The position numbers and the translations under genes are program-made. 64,000 nt of DNA from Sulfurimonas aquatica. GTDB taxonomy: Bacteria; Campylobacterota; Campylobacteria; Campylobacterales; Sulfurimonadaceae. Location of the stretch: the NCBI RefSeq assembly GCF_017357825.1, contig NZ_CP046072.1:2699159-2763158 (forward strand). Direction: 5' to 3'. The notes below the pieces were generated by a model. That model was given only the letters and a program-made list of their open reading frames with translations, ran no database searches and was not told the DNA's origin. Shown here piece after piece: positions 41,051-50,865 of this stretch; positions within the stretch are counted from its first letter, which is position 1, and the number at the start of each line of letters is the position of its first letter.

Positions 41051-42793
41051 CTAAATAATAATTTTATCTCTTCCATTCTCTTTTGCAAAGTATAGTTTTT
41101 TATCTGCGTTTTTAATCATATCATCCAAGGATTTGTCATATTCAGATATCTGATGTATGCCAGCGCTAAACCTATACATTATAGAGTCTTGTCCTATCTT
41201 AACCCCATTGCTTTGTATAATTCTACTTCTGATACGATTTAAAATTTGCAAAGCATCCTCGGCTGAAGTGTGAGGAAGCATAACGATAAACTCCTCTCCT
41301 CCAAATCTATATGCCTGGTCTCCATCCCTTATGATAGATCTTATGTGACGTGCAAAATCTTTTAGCACTATATCCCCAACATCATGTCCATAAGTGTCAT
41401 TTACTTTTTTAAAATGATCTAAATCAAACATGGCTACACAAAGTGGATAATTGTACCTTTTTGCATTGATAAACTCTTTTTGACCATTTTCTTGTAGAAA
41501 ATGTCTATTATAGAGTTTAGTTAGTGAGTCCGTTATAGAATCTTTAAAAAAATGGTTTTTCTCTGCTTCAAGTTTATAATGCTCGATTGTTTTACTAAGC
41601 ATAATGTTAAAAGGTATTTGAAATTTTTTTAATATATCAATCTGATACTGCTGAAGAGTTTTGTCTGCATCAAATACAAAAAATATCACTCCGATAACTC
41701 TGTTTATGTCATCAATGGCTATAAATCCATATATAAGCTGTTCAGCCTTAAAGTCTAGATCAAATAGATGCGATAGCTTTTCAACAGATACTGAAGAGTT
41801 TAAAAACATCTCAGGGTATCTCTCTTTAACGTCTGAAATAGTTATTTCGGATTTATATGCTCTTTTATTTGTAGAGTCAAAAAGCACGACGTCGCCGTCT
41901 ACAAAACCAAAGGAGACGCTCCTTTTAATATCAAAAAGTTCAGCCATATCTTCATGAACCTTGTTTATTACTTCAAAAGCATTTGTATTATAGGCAACCT
42001 CTGTAAAGATTTTTGTAAGTACCTCTTGCGCTCTGGTTAATAGTTTTACATCTCTTGTATCATTAAACTTTAAAAACAGTCCAACGTCCAAATCCCTAAG
42101 TTGCGTAAATATTGTTTCAATGAACTCTTTTTTTATTATGGAGCCATGCTGGGGCAAAATCATATCCAACTCATACTTGGAGATGTTGTCAAGTCCATGA
42201 TTTACTATCTCTCTAGTTGGCATATAGTGCGTATGAAATGGTTTCATCTGTTCAAAATAGCTCTGGGCGTCTTTTGCATAGAGTTGAAATGTTTCTGTAA
42301 ATCCACCAAAAATGTCGCTACTAAATAGAATCTTATTATTTGAGTCATAACTACAAAACGCGCCTGGGAAATGCATATATGGCGTAAATATAAATTTTAG
42401 TATTGTCGACTTAGTTTTTAATTCCCAGTCATTCTCCTCTATCTCATAAAAATCCACGCCCCAGTCATAATGTTTTAGCAGCGCTATGGTTCTCCAATGT
42501 GATACAACCATACGCCCCTTCGTGCCAATTTCGGAAAATATATCTTCAATACAGGCTGTTATATCTGGGTCTTGGTGCTGAGTAACAAAATATTTTATAT
42601 CTTCTAGTGGCATTATCTGCAAAATCTTTTTACGCGTTTCAGCCCATGTAATCTTTGAACCGGGATCTATCAAAATGGACTCATCGCCATTTTTTATTAG
42701 ATAAACGTGGCATTGAAAAGGATCGTTTGGTATAACGTAACCAACCCAGTATATATTTTTCGCAATTTCGATTGGGGAATTTATTTCATTCAT
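41051..42793 (-). CDS. Diguanylate cyclase with ODP-type di-iron oxygen-sensing domain
   Basis: A 580-residue protein. Residues about 1-245 form a metallo-beta-lactamase-like ODP domain with metal ligands in TQHQDPDI, YMHFPGAF, SSDIFGG and PQHGSII. In flavodiiron and ODP proteins this fold binds di-iron and oxygen. A middle region (about 250-400) is GAF-like. The C-terminal GGDEF domain has an active-type GGEEF motif (498-502) and an upstream RDGD I-site (489-492) for product inhibition. It therefore probably makes cyclic di-GMP under oxygen or nitric oxide control. It is the last gene of the kinase-HD-GYP operon. Confidence 0.85.
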   Translation of the reverse strand: MNEINSPIEIAKNIYWVGYVIPNDPFQCHVYLIKNGDESILIDPGSKITWAETRKKILQIMPLEDIKYFVTQHQDPDITACIEDIFSEIGTKGRMVVSHWRTIALLKHYDWGVDFYEIEENDWELKTKSTILKFIFTPYMHFPGAFCSYDSNNKILFSSDIFGGFTETFQLYAKDAQSYFEQMKPFHTHYMPTREIVNHGLDNISKYELDMILPQHGSIIKKEFIETIFTQLRDLDVGLFLKFNDTRDVKLLTRAQEVLTKIFTEVAYNTNAFEVINKVHEDMAELFDIKRSVSFGFVDGDVVLFDSTNKRAYKSEITISDVKERYPEMFLNSSVSVEKLSHLFDLDFKAEQLIYGFIAIDDINRVIGVIFFVFDADKTLQQYQIDILKKFQIPFNIMLSKTIEHYKLEAEKNHFFKDSITDSLTKLYNRHFLQENGQKEFINAKRYNYPLCVAMFDLDHFKKVNDTYGHDVGDIVLKDFARHIRSIIRDGDQAYRFGGEEFIVMLPHTSAEDALQILNRIRSRIIQSNGVKIGQDSIMYRFSAGIHQISEYDKSLDDMIKNADKKLYFAKENGRDKIII

Positions 42794-42811
42794 ATTTAGC
42801 CTTTTTTAGCA

Positions 42812-44323
42812 TTACTTATCTTTTAATACTAAACTATTACTCCTAGAGATAATATCTTCTAGTTTTATTAATGAATCTATCTCATCATCGACTATACTAA
42901 ACTCTTTAGAGCTCAGCGTTACATCTGTCCCATGAAAAAACTCTGCCTTTAGAAACTCTTCTATATTTATCTCACAAGAAGAGTCACTAACTACTACAAA
43001 ATCATCTCCATGCACTCTAAATATAAGTTTATCAGGAAACTTTGTTTTCAAAAAATCTGAAAATGCTTGTAAAAGTTTATCTCCCTTGTGCCAACCATAG
43101 GTCTCATTGTAGTTAGCAAACTTATGCATAAAGAGAACAGATAGATCAGAAAATTTTCTTGTATCTACATTTTTTACTAAAAGTAAATTTAGATAATTTG
43201 GATTGTAGAGTGAAGTGAGTTGGTCTTTGTAAAAGTAAGCAAAACGCTCCTCTTCAAGCTCTGTTTTTGGAAGCTGTGATATATCATTGCTTATCTCTAC
43301 ACTAGAGAGAACATTTACTGCGCTCTTAACAACTTCAGGATCAAAGTGAATACCACTTAATGATTTTATCTCTGCTATAGCTTCTTCTATACTCTTGCGT
43401 GCCTTATAGATTCTACTCGTTGTCATAGCATCAAAGGCATCTGCTACTATCATGATTCTAGCCATAGGAGGAATCTTGTCACCCTTTAGGCCATGAGGGT
43501 ATCCTGATCCATCATAGTGCTCATGATGTGCTATTATTATCTCAATAAATGACTCATACATAGGTATCTTCTCAAGTACAGTACGACTCATATTTACATG
43601 CTCTTGGATAATTTTATACTCTAAGTTATTGAGTTTTCCAGGCTTTAGTAAAATAGCGTCAGGTGTGGTTATTTTCCCTATATCATGAAGTATTCCCGCT
43701 CTATATATGAGTTCACACTCTTTTTTGGTATATCCCATATCTTCTGCCATGAGCCTGGAGTACTTTGCTACCCTTTGGGAGTGACCTCCCGTATAAGTAT
43801 CGCGTTTATCTATCATCGTAACCAATGATAGTATGGTCTTCTCATAGTTTTCACTCTGCTCTTTTGATTTTTCTTCAACAAGAACTTCAAGGTTTACTTT
43901 ATACTGCTCATTTTCTTTAAATCTTTCAAGTTTATAGAGAATTTTATAAAGTGTTTCATTTATCTGCTTAAAGTCTGCAGGCTTTATGATGTATCCACTA
44001 ACTCCAATGCGAATCGATTCTAAAAAGTAATCACTTCGAGAGTATGCAGAGACTACTACAATGTCTTGCGCATCATTTATCTTTTTAATCTCTGTAGCCA
44101 TCTCAATGCCATTCATGCTTGGCATCTCTATGTCTGTAATAACTAAGTCATATCTAGAGTTTTTGTACAGCTCTAAACCCTCTTTACCATCAAATGCTAC
44201 AGCTACTCTCTTAAAAAAACTCTCAAGATAGTGCAAAAAACTACTCCGCACACTCTCATCATCTTCCACATATAAAACAGTATAATTCTGTGCTAATTTT
44301 TTGAGCTCTACGATTGGAGTCAT
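42812..44323 (-). CDS. Response regulator with HD-GYP phosphodiesterase and degenerate GGDEF domains
   Basis: A 503-residue protein. A receiver domain occupies 1-130 with acidic pocket E20-D21-D22 and phospho-acceptor D64. The HD-GYP domain (about 170-345) has HSQRVAKYS, AGILHDIGKI, HHEHYDGSGYP and VADAFDAMT. It is predicted to degrade cyclic di-GMP. A C-terminal GGDEF-like domain has HGDDF in place of GGDEF, so it is probably not a cyclase and may bind GTP as an effector. It overlaps the kinase gene by 4 bases and lies 18 bases from the ODP-cyclase. Confidence 0.87.
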   Translation of the reverse strand: MTPIVELKKLAQNYTVLYVEDDESVRSSFLHYLESFFKRVAVAFDGKEGLELYKNSRYDLVITDIEMPSMNGIEMATEIKKINDAQDIVVVSAYSRSDYFLESIRIGVSGYIIKPADFKQINETLYKILYKLERFKENEQYKVNLEVLVEEKSKEQSENYEKTILSLVTMIDKRDTYTGGHSQRVAKYSRLMAEDMGYTKKECELIYRAGILHDIGKITTPDAILLKPGKLNNLEYKIIQEHVNMSRTVLEKIPMYESFIEIIIAHHEHYDGSGYPHGLKGDKIPPMARIMIVADAFDAMTTSRIYKARKSIEEAIAEIKSLSGIHFDPEVVKSAVNVLSSVEISNDISQLPKTELEEERFAYFYKDQLTSLYNPNYLNLLLVKNVDTRKFSDLSVLFMHKFANYNETYGWHKGDKLLQAFSDFLKTKFPDKLIFRVHGDDFVVVSDSSCEINIEEFLKAEFFHGTDVTLSSKEFSIVDDEIDSLIKLEDIISRSNSLVLKDK

Positions 44324-47214
44324 CTACTCTCTTCCTTTAGTTCTTCTTTGGCTATCTTTGGTACTCGCACGCTAAAGCAGGCTCCCTCTTTAGTGTTTTT
44401 TACACTTAATGTCCCGCCTAAGTGCTTCTCTACTATAGTTTGTGACATATAAAGACCTAAGCCTGTACCATTTCTTTCATCTTTAGTTGTAAAGTAAGGC
44501 TCAAATATTTTTTCTAAAAGCTCAGGCTCTACTCCACCTGCGTTATCACAAATCTCTGTAATGATGTCTTGTTCATCTTCTCTTATAGTTATAAATATTT
44601 TAGCGTCTTTTATCTCATTTTCCAAAAGTGCTTCTTTAGCATTTTTAATTAGGTTGATATAGACTTGAAGCAGCTCTCTAGAGTATGTTGAGATAATAAG
44701 TTGGGATTTGATCTCTTTAATAACTTCTACATTGTGGTTTACAAGCGAACTTCCTATAATGCTTAAGGCCTCTTCAAGCACTAAACTAAACTGTGTATCT
44801 TCGCGTTTTTTATTTGGCTTAAAAAAGTCTCTAAAGTCATCTATAGTTTTAGAGAGATGCTGTGTTTGTTCAAGTATCTCTGTAGCGAACTTCTCTAGGG
44901 ATGCATCATTTATAGTCCCTAACGCCGTATCGACAATGATATTGTTAGCTCCCATAGCGATAGTCGATATAGGTTGGCGCCACTGATGAGCTATCATACC
45001 TATCATCTCACCCATTGCGGCATGACGAGATTGAGAGAGCATAATCTCCTCTTGTTTATGGAGCTCGTCTTCTAACTTTTTCTCTTTAGTGAAGTCGGTA
45101 AGACTCCCAACGACCCCCATTATCTCTCCATTTTCCGCTCTTAGCGGCGATTTTACGACTAACATATAAGCCTTCTCCTCATTAGGGTATTTTACCCACT
45201 CAAAATGTGAAGTCGCTTCTTTTTTTGAAAATATATCTTTATCATTGTCATGAAATCTTTGAGCTATCTCTTTATCAAAAAAATCATTATCCTTATGTCC
45301 TATGATCTGCTCTTGAGTCCTACCTAATAATTTTTCAAAAGCCAAGTTACATGCAAGATAGTTAAACTCTTTGTCTTTAACAAAGATCAGATTATCAATA
45401 GAGTTGATAATCTTCTTAGTAAACTCATGACTTCTTTGTAGCTCAACTCCAGCTTCTTCTATCTGCGTAATATCATCAAATACAACTAGACTGCGTTCAT
45501 TCTCATCAAGTTTCAACTTTTGTGCTTTGAGTGTATAGATTTTCTCTTCATCTATGTTTATCTTTACCCTATGTTGTATGCTTGGATTTGCATATATATA
45601 CTCTAGCCAATTTATCCCATCCATTTGCGTATGCACATAACCCTCTTCATTTACAAAATAGTCACAAAAACAATCATGCTCTTTTTTAAATGCTTCTATT
45701 GATTCATATTTAGTTATTTTAAGCAACTCCAAGTTTACTCTATCTATTACCGCTCCATTTGTTGTAAATACTGGGTCAGGCATAGAGTCAAAGACTAGCT
45801 TTAGGTACTCTTCGTTAAACCTTAGTAGTTCGTGCTGTCTCTTTTTTTCCGTTATGTTTTCAAAAAGACACTGGGCTTGCAAAAGCTTATTATCCTTACT
45901 ATATGTAGCTTCAATGTCCAGGTTTATAATAACTATCTTTGCATTTTCTCTTAAAACTTCCAACTCAATATCTTCTATTAAGCCTTTACTTTGTAACTCT
46001 CTAAAGCATTTTCCAAATACCTCTTGTGATTTTGGTGTCAAAAAATCCTTAAAATCTCTTCCAATCACCTCTTTTTCTTCATATGCAAACTCTCGCATCC
46101 AGCGTCTATTTACCATAAGTATATGGCCATCTTTATCAAGTGATTGGTAAGCTTGTGGAGCGGACATGAAAAGATGTTCAAACTTCTCCTTGCTCTCTTT
46201 GAGTTTGTTTAGATACGACTCATAGAGCTTTTCTAAGTACTTTTGTACTTTCTTTGTAGAGAAGTATGTATAGATAAGTATAAATCCAAGTATTAGGATA
46301 ATAGTGCTCACAACAATCATCAACATATTGTTACGTTGGGTATAAAAAGCACTTAAGTCTTGAAATGCAACTATCTCAGCTTTTACTTCGCCCTTGTAAT
46401 CTTTCAAAGGAAGCTTATGAAGATAAAACATTTTCCCATCAATATCTAAGACATAGTTATTACTAAAGTCATATCTTTTCTCAACTAAACGCTCTAGATA
46501 TTTTTGCATTTTTGAGTCTATATCACTCATTAGTGTATACTCATCAAATATATACTCACTACGAGGACCTCTGTAACTCTCTAAGGATTCATTACTGACA
46601 AATAAAAGGGCATCATAACCAAGAAATTTTTTAAATCTCTCAACGAGATAGTTAGGATTTAGTCCAAGCTCTAAGGCACCTAAATAGGTACTGTTTTGAT
46701 CAAATATTGGCGTTATAATTCTTTGTGCAATTGAGTTACATGCACTCTCATAGCCTATGATTTTTTTATGATTTTTATGTACCTCTTCTATCATCTCTCG
46801 AGACATAGGCATCTTATCCCCATACTTATCGGGTTTATTTAAACGTAAAAATGAACTTCCATCTGCCAAGTGGAAATGTAAAACACTAAAATAATAATTC
46901 TCCTCCTGAAATAATTCCCATCTCTCTTTTAGTGAATCATAAAGCTTATCTCTCTGTTTTGTAACAATATAGTTTTGTGTGTGATGCATAGTTAATATTC
47001 TACGGGAGAGGTAATCATGTCTTTTGAGAAAAACATTTTGAATGTTAAGCATACTTGTATGGAGTTTTTCATTCTCTTGGCTTATAATGGTATTGATTCT
47101 ATCTTCAAAAAAGAGATAGATAAATAATGAGAGCATAAGAGTTACTATAAATAGGGCCATAATTGTATATCTTATATACTGTGCTCTTAAAGAAGTGAGA
47201 TTTAACTGCTTCAT
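44320..47214 (-). CDS. Membrane histidine kinase with Cache-like sensor and three PAS domains
   Basis: A 964-residue kinase. The first helix is at about 14-34 and the second at about 296-318, enclosing an extracytoplasmic Cache-type sensor (HFHLADGSSFLRLNKP). Cytoplasmic PAS-like blocks follow around 340-460, 465-590 and 600-725. The phospho-histidine is in IAHQWRQP, and the ATPase lobe has NLIKNAKEAL, DNAGGV and GTGLGLYMSQ. Its likely partner is the adjacent receiver-HD-GYP protein, whose gene it overlaps by 4 bases (ATGA). Confidence 0.88.
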   Translation of the reverse strand: MKQLNLTSLRAQYIRYTIMALFIVTLMLSLFIYLFFEDRINTIISQENEKLHTSMLNIQNVFLKRHDYLSRRILTMHHTQNYIVTKQRDKLYDSLKERWELFQEENYYFSVLHFHLADGSSFLRLNKPDKYGDKMPMSREMIEEVHKNHKKIIGYESACNSIAQRIITPIFDQNSTYLGALELGLNPNYLVERFKKFLGYDALLFVSNESLESYRGPRSEYIFDEYTLMSDIDSKMQKYLERLVEKRYDFSNNYVLDIDGKMFYLHKLPLKDYKGEVKAEIVAFQDLSAFYTQRNNMLMIVVSTIILILGFILIYTYFSTKKVQKYLEKLYESYLNKLKESKEKFEHLFMSAPQAYQSLDKDGHILMVNRRWMREFAYEEKEVIGRDFKDFLTPKSQEVFGKCFRELQSKGLIEDIELEVLRENAKIVIINLDIEATYSKDNKLLQAQCLFENITEKKRQHELLRFNEEYLKLVFDSMPDPVFTTNGAVIDRVNLELLKITKYESIEAFKKEHDCFCDYFVNEEGYVHTQMDGINWLEYIYANPSIQHRVKINIDEEKIYTLKAQKLKLDENERSLVVFDDITQIEEAGVELQRSHEFTKKIINSIDNLIFVKDKEFNYLACNLAFEKLLGRTQEQIIGHKDNDFFDKEIAQRFHDNDKDIFSKKEATSHFEWVKYPNEEKAYMLVVKSPLRAENGEIMGVVGSLTDFTKEKKLEDELHKQEEIMLSQSRHAAMGEMIGMIAHQWRQPISTIAMGANNIIVDTALGTINDASLEKFATEILEQTQHLSKTIDDFRDFFKPNKKREDTQFSLVLEEALSIIGSSLVNHNVEVIKEIKSQLIISTYSRELLQVYINLIKNAKEALLENEIKDAKIFITIREDEQDIITEICDNAGGVEPELLEKIFEPYFTTKDERNGTGLGLYMSQTIVEKHLGGTLSVKNTKEGACFSVRVPKIAKEELKEESR

Positions 47215-47312
47215 TTTATTAAACCTTTTAATACTATGTATCTGTAGTATTTTATTATATCTAATATTAGTGTAGAGTTAATGCAAAAGTGTAGAAAATT
47301 GACGGAGAAAGG

Positions 47313-47344
47313 GCTCTTTTAGAAGTCTATATTTCTAAAAGAGC
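47313..47344. terminator. Hairpin after rnj
   Basis: GCTCTTTTAGAA pairs perfectly with TTCTAAAAGAGC (12 bp), 22 bases after the rnj stop on the minus strand. It is followed by CCCTTTCTCC, a weak T-rich end. Confidence 0.65.
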
Positions 47345-47365
47345 ATTTGTTTATGATATATTGTT

Positions 47366-49339
47366 TTAGTGTACTAAAACATGTGGAACGATAAGAGGAT
47401 ACTTCTTCATTTTTCTAAAGATGTGCTTTCTAACAACTTGACGAAGGTCATTTTCTAAAGCTCTTGAGTTCTCTATAAGTCCTGGCTTGATGTTTGTTAA
47501 GAAAATTTCTAGAACATCTTCCATCTCTTTAGCAAATGCTTTATCTTGCTTATCAGCAACGATACCAAATGTAGTAACTTTTGGCTTGTCAAGCATTTTA
47601 GAGTTTTGCTCACTTACTTCAACAACCATCATTACGATACCATCAGTTGCAAGTTTTTGACGATCAAGAACGATGTCATCTTCAATCTGGTGATTGTTTT
47701 GGTTGTCTATGTAAGTTTTACCAGTTTTCACTGTTTTAACTTTTCTCATGTACTTAGGTGCGACTTCTATCTGCTCACCATCTGTCATAAGTAAAATATT
47801 TCTCTCAGGAACACCACACATCATTCCTGTCTCTTTATGCTTTGTAACGTGGTTATACTCACCGTGAATTGGTAAGAAGAATTTAGGATTAACTAAACGC
47901 AGCATTAACTTCTGCTCTTCCATAGAAGCATGGCCAGATACGTGAATATCTTTATCATGCGTTACTTTTGCACCTGCACGTTGTAGGTGATTTAACATTC
48001 CAGAGATAGAACCTTCATTTCCAGGAATAGCACGAGATGAAAGAACAATTAAATCAGTTGGTTTGATTTTAATGTGTCTATGCTCGCCAATACTCATTCT
48101 AAATAGTGCAGAATTCGCTTCACCCTGAGAACCAGTTGTAACGATAAGAACTTCTTTATCGTTCATACGAGCTACTTCATCAGCATCAATGAAGATGTTT
48201 TTAGGAAAACGTACATAATCATACTGCATTGCTATTTCAATATTACGCTCCATAGAACGCCCTATTACACAAACTTTACGACCATACTTAATACCATACT
48301 GTATAGCTTGTTGTACACGGTGGATGTTTGAACTAAATGTTGAAAGAAGGATTCTTCCCTCTGCTCTTGAAAAAACACGATCAAGCGCTGGACCAACACT
48401 AAGCTCTGAACCTGTTGGAACAGTGTTGTATGAGTTAGTTGAATCACTCATCAGACATAAAACACCCTTATCACCATAGTAAGCTAAACGGTGTAAATCT
48501 GCAGTATAACCATCAACAGGAGTATAATCTATCTTGAAGTCACCCGTATGAATAATAGTACCAGCATCAGTAGTAATTGCAATTGATGAAGAGTCAATGA
48601 TAGAGTGAGTCATGTGCATCCACTCAACTTGGAAATCATTACCAATCTTAATCATTTGTCTTTTTTCAATTGGGTTAAAGTACTTTCTGTACTCTTTCAT
48701 GTGATGCTCATCAAACTTATTTCCAATCATTGCTAATGGAAGTGATGTACCAAATATTGGAAATTGCATCTCTTTATATAGGTATGGCATTGCACCAATA
48801 TGATCTTCGTGAGCGTGAGTAATAACTACACCAACGATTTTATGCTTGATTTCACGTAGATATGTAAAGTCAGGAACTAAAATATCTACACCATGCATAT
48901 CTTCATCTGGAAAGCTCATTCCAACATCTACAAGAATCGCTTCTTTGTCTGTTTCAAATACTGCAATATTTCCACCGATCTCGCCAAGACCACCTAGTGG
49001 TGTTATACGTACTTTTGCAGTTGAGTTTAAATCAAGTTTATAGTGAGGGTTAAGTCTTTGCTTATGTGCTTCTTGGTTTTTTGTAACAAAAGCTCTTAAG
49101 TTTTCATCAACTGGCGTTGGCTGTCTACGGTGACGGTTTCTATTTTTGTTGTTGTTAGGCTTATTGCCCGCAGGCTTATTTCCTGTCTTTTCACCATTAC
49201 CTCTGTTTTGATTAGGGTTAGGTTTACGATTATTGTTTGGTCTTCTATTGTTGTTGTTACTGTTTTGTTTGTTGTCTGATAAAGGTACTGCTGTATTAGG
49301 TGCTGTTTTTTCAGCAACCCCGCTATTTTCTTCTGCCAT
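47366..49339 (-). CDS. rnj: Ribonuclease J
   Basis: Metallo-beta-lactamase endo- and 5'-exoribonuclease that is central to RNA turnover in this phylum, which lacks RNase E. Metal motif THAHEDHIGAMPY and later STFSSNIHRVQQ and VSGHASMEEQ are family features. The 657 residues include an N-terminal Asn/Arg/Lys-rich extension (about 20-75), similar to the extension seen in Helicobacter RNase J. It lies 11 bases downstream of ksgA and is probably co-transcribed. Confidence 0.94.
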   Translation of the reverse strand: MAEENSGVAEKTAPNTAVPLSDNKQNSNNNNRRPNNNRKPNPNQNRGNGEKTGNKPAGNKPNNNKNRNRHRRQPTPVDENLRAFVTKNQEAHKQRLNPHYKLDLNSTAKVRITPLGGLGEIGGNIAVFETDKEAILVDVGMSFPDEDMHGVDILVPDFTYLREIKHKIVGVVITHAHEDHIGAMPYLYKEMQFPIFGTSLPLAMIGNKFDEHHMKEYRKYFNPIEKRQMIKIGNDFQVEWMHMTHSIIDSSSIAITTDAGTIIHTGDFKIDYTPVDGYTADLHRLAYYGDKGVLCLMSDSTNSYNTVPTGSELSVGPALDRVFSRAEGRILLSTFSSNIHRVQQAIQYGIKYGRKVCVIGRSMERNIEIAMQYDYVRFPKNIFIDADEVARMNDKEVLIVTTGSQGEANSALFRMSIGEHRHIKIKPTDLIVLSSRAIPGNEGSISGMLNHLQRAGAKVTHDKDIHVSGHASMEEQKLMLRLVNPKFFLPIHGEYNHVTKHKETGMMCGVPERNILLMTDGEQIEVAPKYMRKVKTVKTGKTYIDNQNNHQIEDDIVLDRQKLATDGIVMMVVEVSEQNSKMLDKPKVTTFGIVADKQDKAFAKEMEDVLEIFLTNIKPGLIENSRALENDLRQVVRKHIFRKMKKYPLIVPHVLVH

Positions 49340-49350
49340 CCAAACTCCTT

Positions 49351-50127
49351 TTATTTTATTAATGTATAGAGTTGGTGATAGTCTTTAGTGGAAACTTGAT
49401 GAGGACGAGTCGTTTGTATAAGTTTTAGCTTTTCAAAAACTTCTTGAAGTAAACTTTTTTCATACTTTGCAGATAGATTTTTCATAAGAGTTTTTCGAGG
49501 TTGGCTAAATGCAACTCTTAGCATATCCTCGAAATCTTTATCACTTCTATCTGTTTCTTTTTGTATAAGAAAAACTGCAGAGTCTATTTTGGGCTGAGGA
49601 TCAAACGCTGTTGGTGGAACTTTTACAATTATTTTTGCAGTTCCTACACTTTGGGTAATAATACCCAAAGAACCAAATACTTTTTGACCTTCAATAGCAC
49701 AAAATTTCTCTGCCACTTCAAGCTGTACCATTACAAGTATATTTTTACACATTGGATCTGCGAGTGCTTTTAGGATGATATTTGTCGCAATATAATAGGG
49801 CAGGTTCGCCACTAAATCATACGGTTCATCAACTAAGCTACTCTTCCAAGCTTGTAGAACATCCCCACAATTGATGTGGAGTCGCTTGGTAGCAATCTCT
49901 TCTTTAAATGTACTTTGTAATAGTTTACACAAATCGGTATCTACCTCAAAAGCTTCAACACTTTTGACATCAACTAAAAATTTAGTTAAATCACCTAAGC
50001 CAGGCCCAATTTCAACAAGTCTATTCTCATTTTTGGGCATCGCTTCGACTATTTTTACTAAAATCGATTGGTCTTTAAGAAAGTTTTGTCCAAACTTCTT
50101 TTTTGCTACTACACTTTCTTTATTCAT
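49351..50127 (-). CDS. rsmA: 16S rRNA dimethyladenosine transferase (KsgA)
   Basis: Dimethylates two adjacent adenosines near the 16S 3' end. SAM motif LVEIGPGLGDLTKF and catalytic NLPY (ANLPYYIAT) are clear. The start KKFGQNFLKD is typical. The 258-residue length fits. It is the promoter-proximal gene of a pair with rnj. Confidence 0.95.
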   Translation of the reverse strand: MNKESVVAKKKFGQNFLKDQSILVKIVEAMPKNENRLVEIGPGLGDLTKFLVDVKSVEAFEVDTDLCKLLQSTFKEEIATKRLHINCGDVLQAWKSSLVDEPYDLVANLPYYIATNIILKALADPMCKNILVMVQLEVAEKFCAIEGQKVFGSLGIITQSVGTAKIIVKVPPTAFDPQPKIDSAVFLIQKETDRSDKDFEDMLRVAFSQPRKTLMKNLSAKYEKSLLQEVFEKLKLIQTTRPHQVSTKDYHQLYTLIK

Positions 50128-50196
50128 AACCGGTATATTATACCTTATTTACTTACAAAAAGGTAATAGATGCTAAATAAATGAACATTCGTTACT

Positions 50197-50670
50197 TTAT
50201 GCACCTAATGCACTTATCTTTTCATCAGATACTGCACCTAAACGTCTTTCAAGTCTACTAATCTCTTCGAACAACTCTTTTGCTGTTGCTTGCATTTTTT
50301 TAAACTCTGTTTTCACTCTCTCTTTATCATCTGCATCTATATCTTTTATCTTAGAGTCAAAGAAGTTTGTGAAAAAACCTTTTTTTGGTACTGCTGAAAA
50401 ATATATATTAAAAATATTTGAATATGTAGTATGAAAACTCAAATGAAGTTTTTCTATATTTTGCATACATTCGAGTGGATTATTAGAGAGTGAACTTAGA
50501 AGTTGTCCACTACCATAAAACCATAGTCCAAAATCACACTCTGTTGGATTTACTGGAGTAGCACTTTTTTGTATTTCAAAACCATTCATAAGTCTTCTAG
50601 CATGATCAACCCACTCAGTATGAGATAATTTTGCAACTTCTACTTGAGCGAGTACATCTTCTTTGTTCAT
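50197..50670 (-). CDS. Stand-alone CZB (chemoreceptor zinc-binding) domain protein
   Basis: A 157-residue soluble helical protein. The zinc motif reads LSHTEWVDHARR, then ECDFGLWFYGSG, then IEKLHLSFH, which is the H-C-H-H CZB pattern. CZB domains sense zinc or hypochlorite on chemoreceptors and gate the diguanylate cyclase DgcZ in E. coli. As a free protein it may act in trans on a chemoreceptor or a cyclase, such as the one 8 kb upstream; that is inference. Confidence 0.82.
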   Translation of the reverse strand: MNKEDVLAQVEVAKLSHTEWVDHARRLMNGFEIQKSATPVNPTECDFGLWFYGSGQLLSSLSNNPLECMQNIEKLHLSFHTTYSNIFNIYFSAVPKKGFFTNFFDSKIKDIDADDKERVKTEFKKMQATAKELFEEISRLERRLGAVSDEKISALGA

Positions 50671-50762
50671 TAATTGCCTTTAATAAAATAACCTTAGATT
50701 ATAGTCCCTGCTTTATTAAAAAGAGATAAATTGCTCCTAATCTTTATCAGCACTTTTACATA

Positions 50763-50778
50763 TGTTTCACGTGAAACA
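50763..50778. other. parS site (ParB/Spo0J binding palindrome)
   Basis: An exact match to the 16-bp parS consensus TGTTTCACGTGAAACA in the intergenic region upstream of hisF. A chance exact match in this window is very unlikely. ParB loads here to organise the origin region; parA and parB are not in the window. Confidence 0.92.
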
Positions 50779-50804
50779 CACAACAAAATATAAGTCTAAA
50801 AAGA

Positions 50805-50810
50805 TATAAT
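50805..50810 (+). promoter_or_regulatory. -10 element of hisF
   Basis: TATAAT 56 bases before the hisF start and 27 bases after the parS site. The leader contains AAAGG at about 50849 as the ribosome site. Confidence 0.45.
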
Positions 50811-50865
50811 TGCATTTATATACTTCTCTGTATGAGAAGCTCCATAAACAAAGGTATATTTCATT

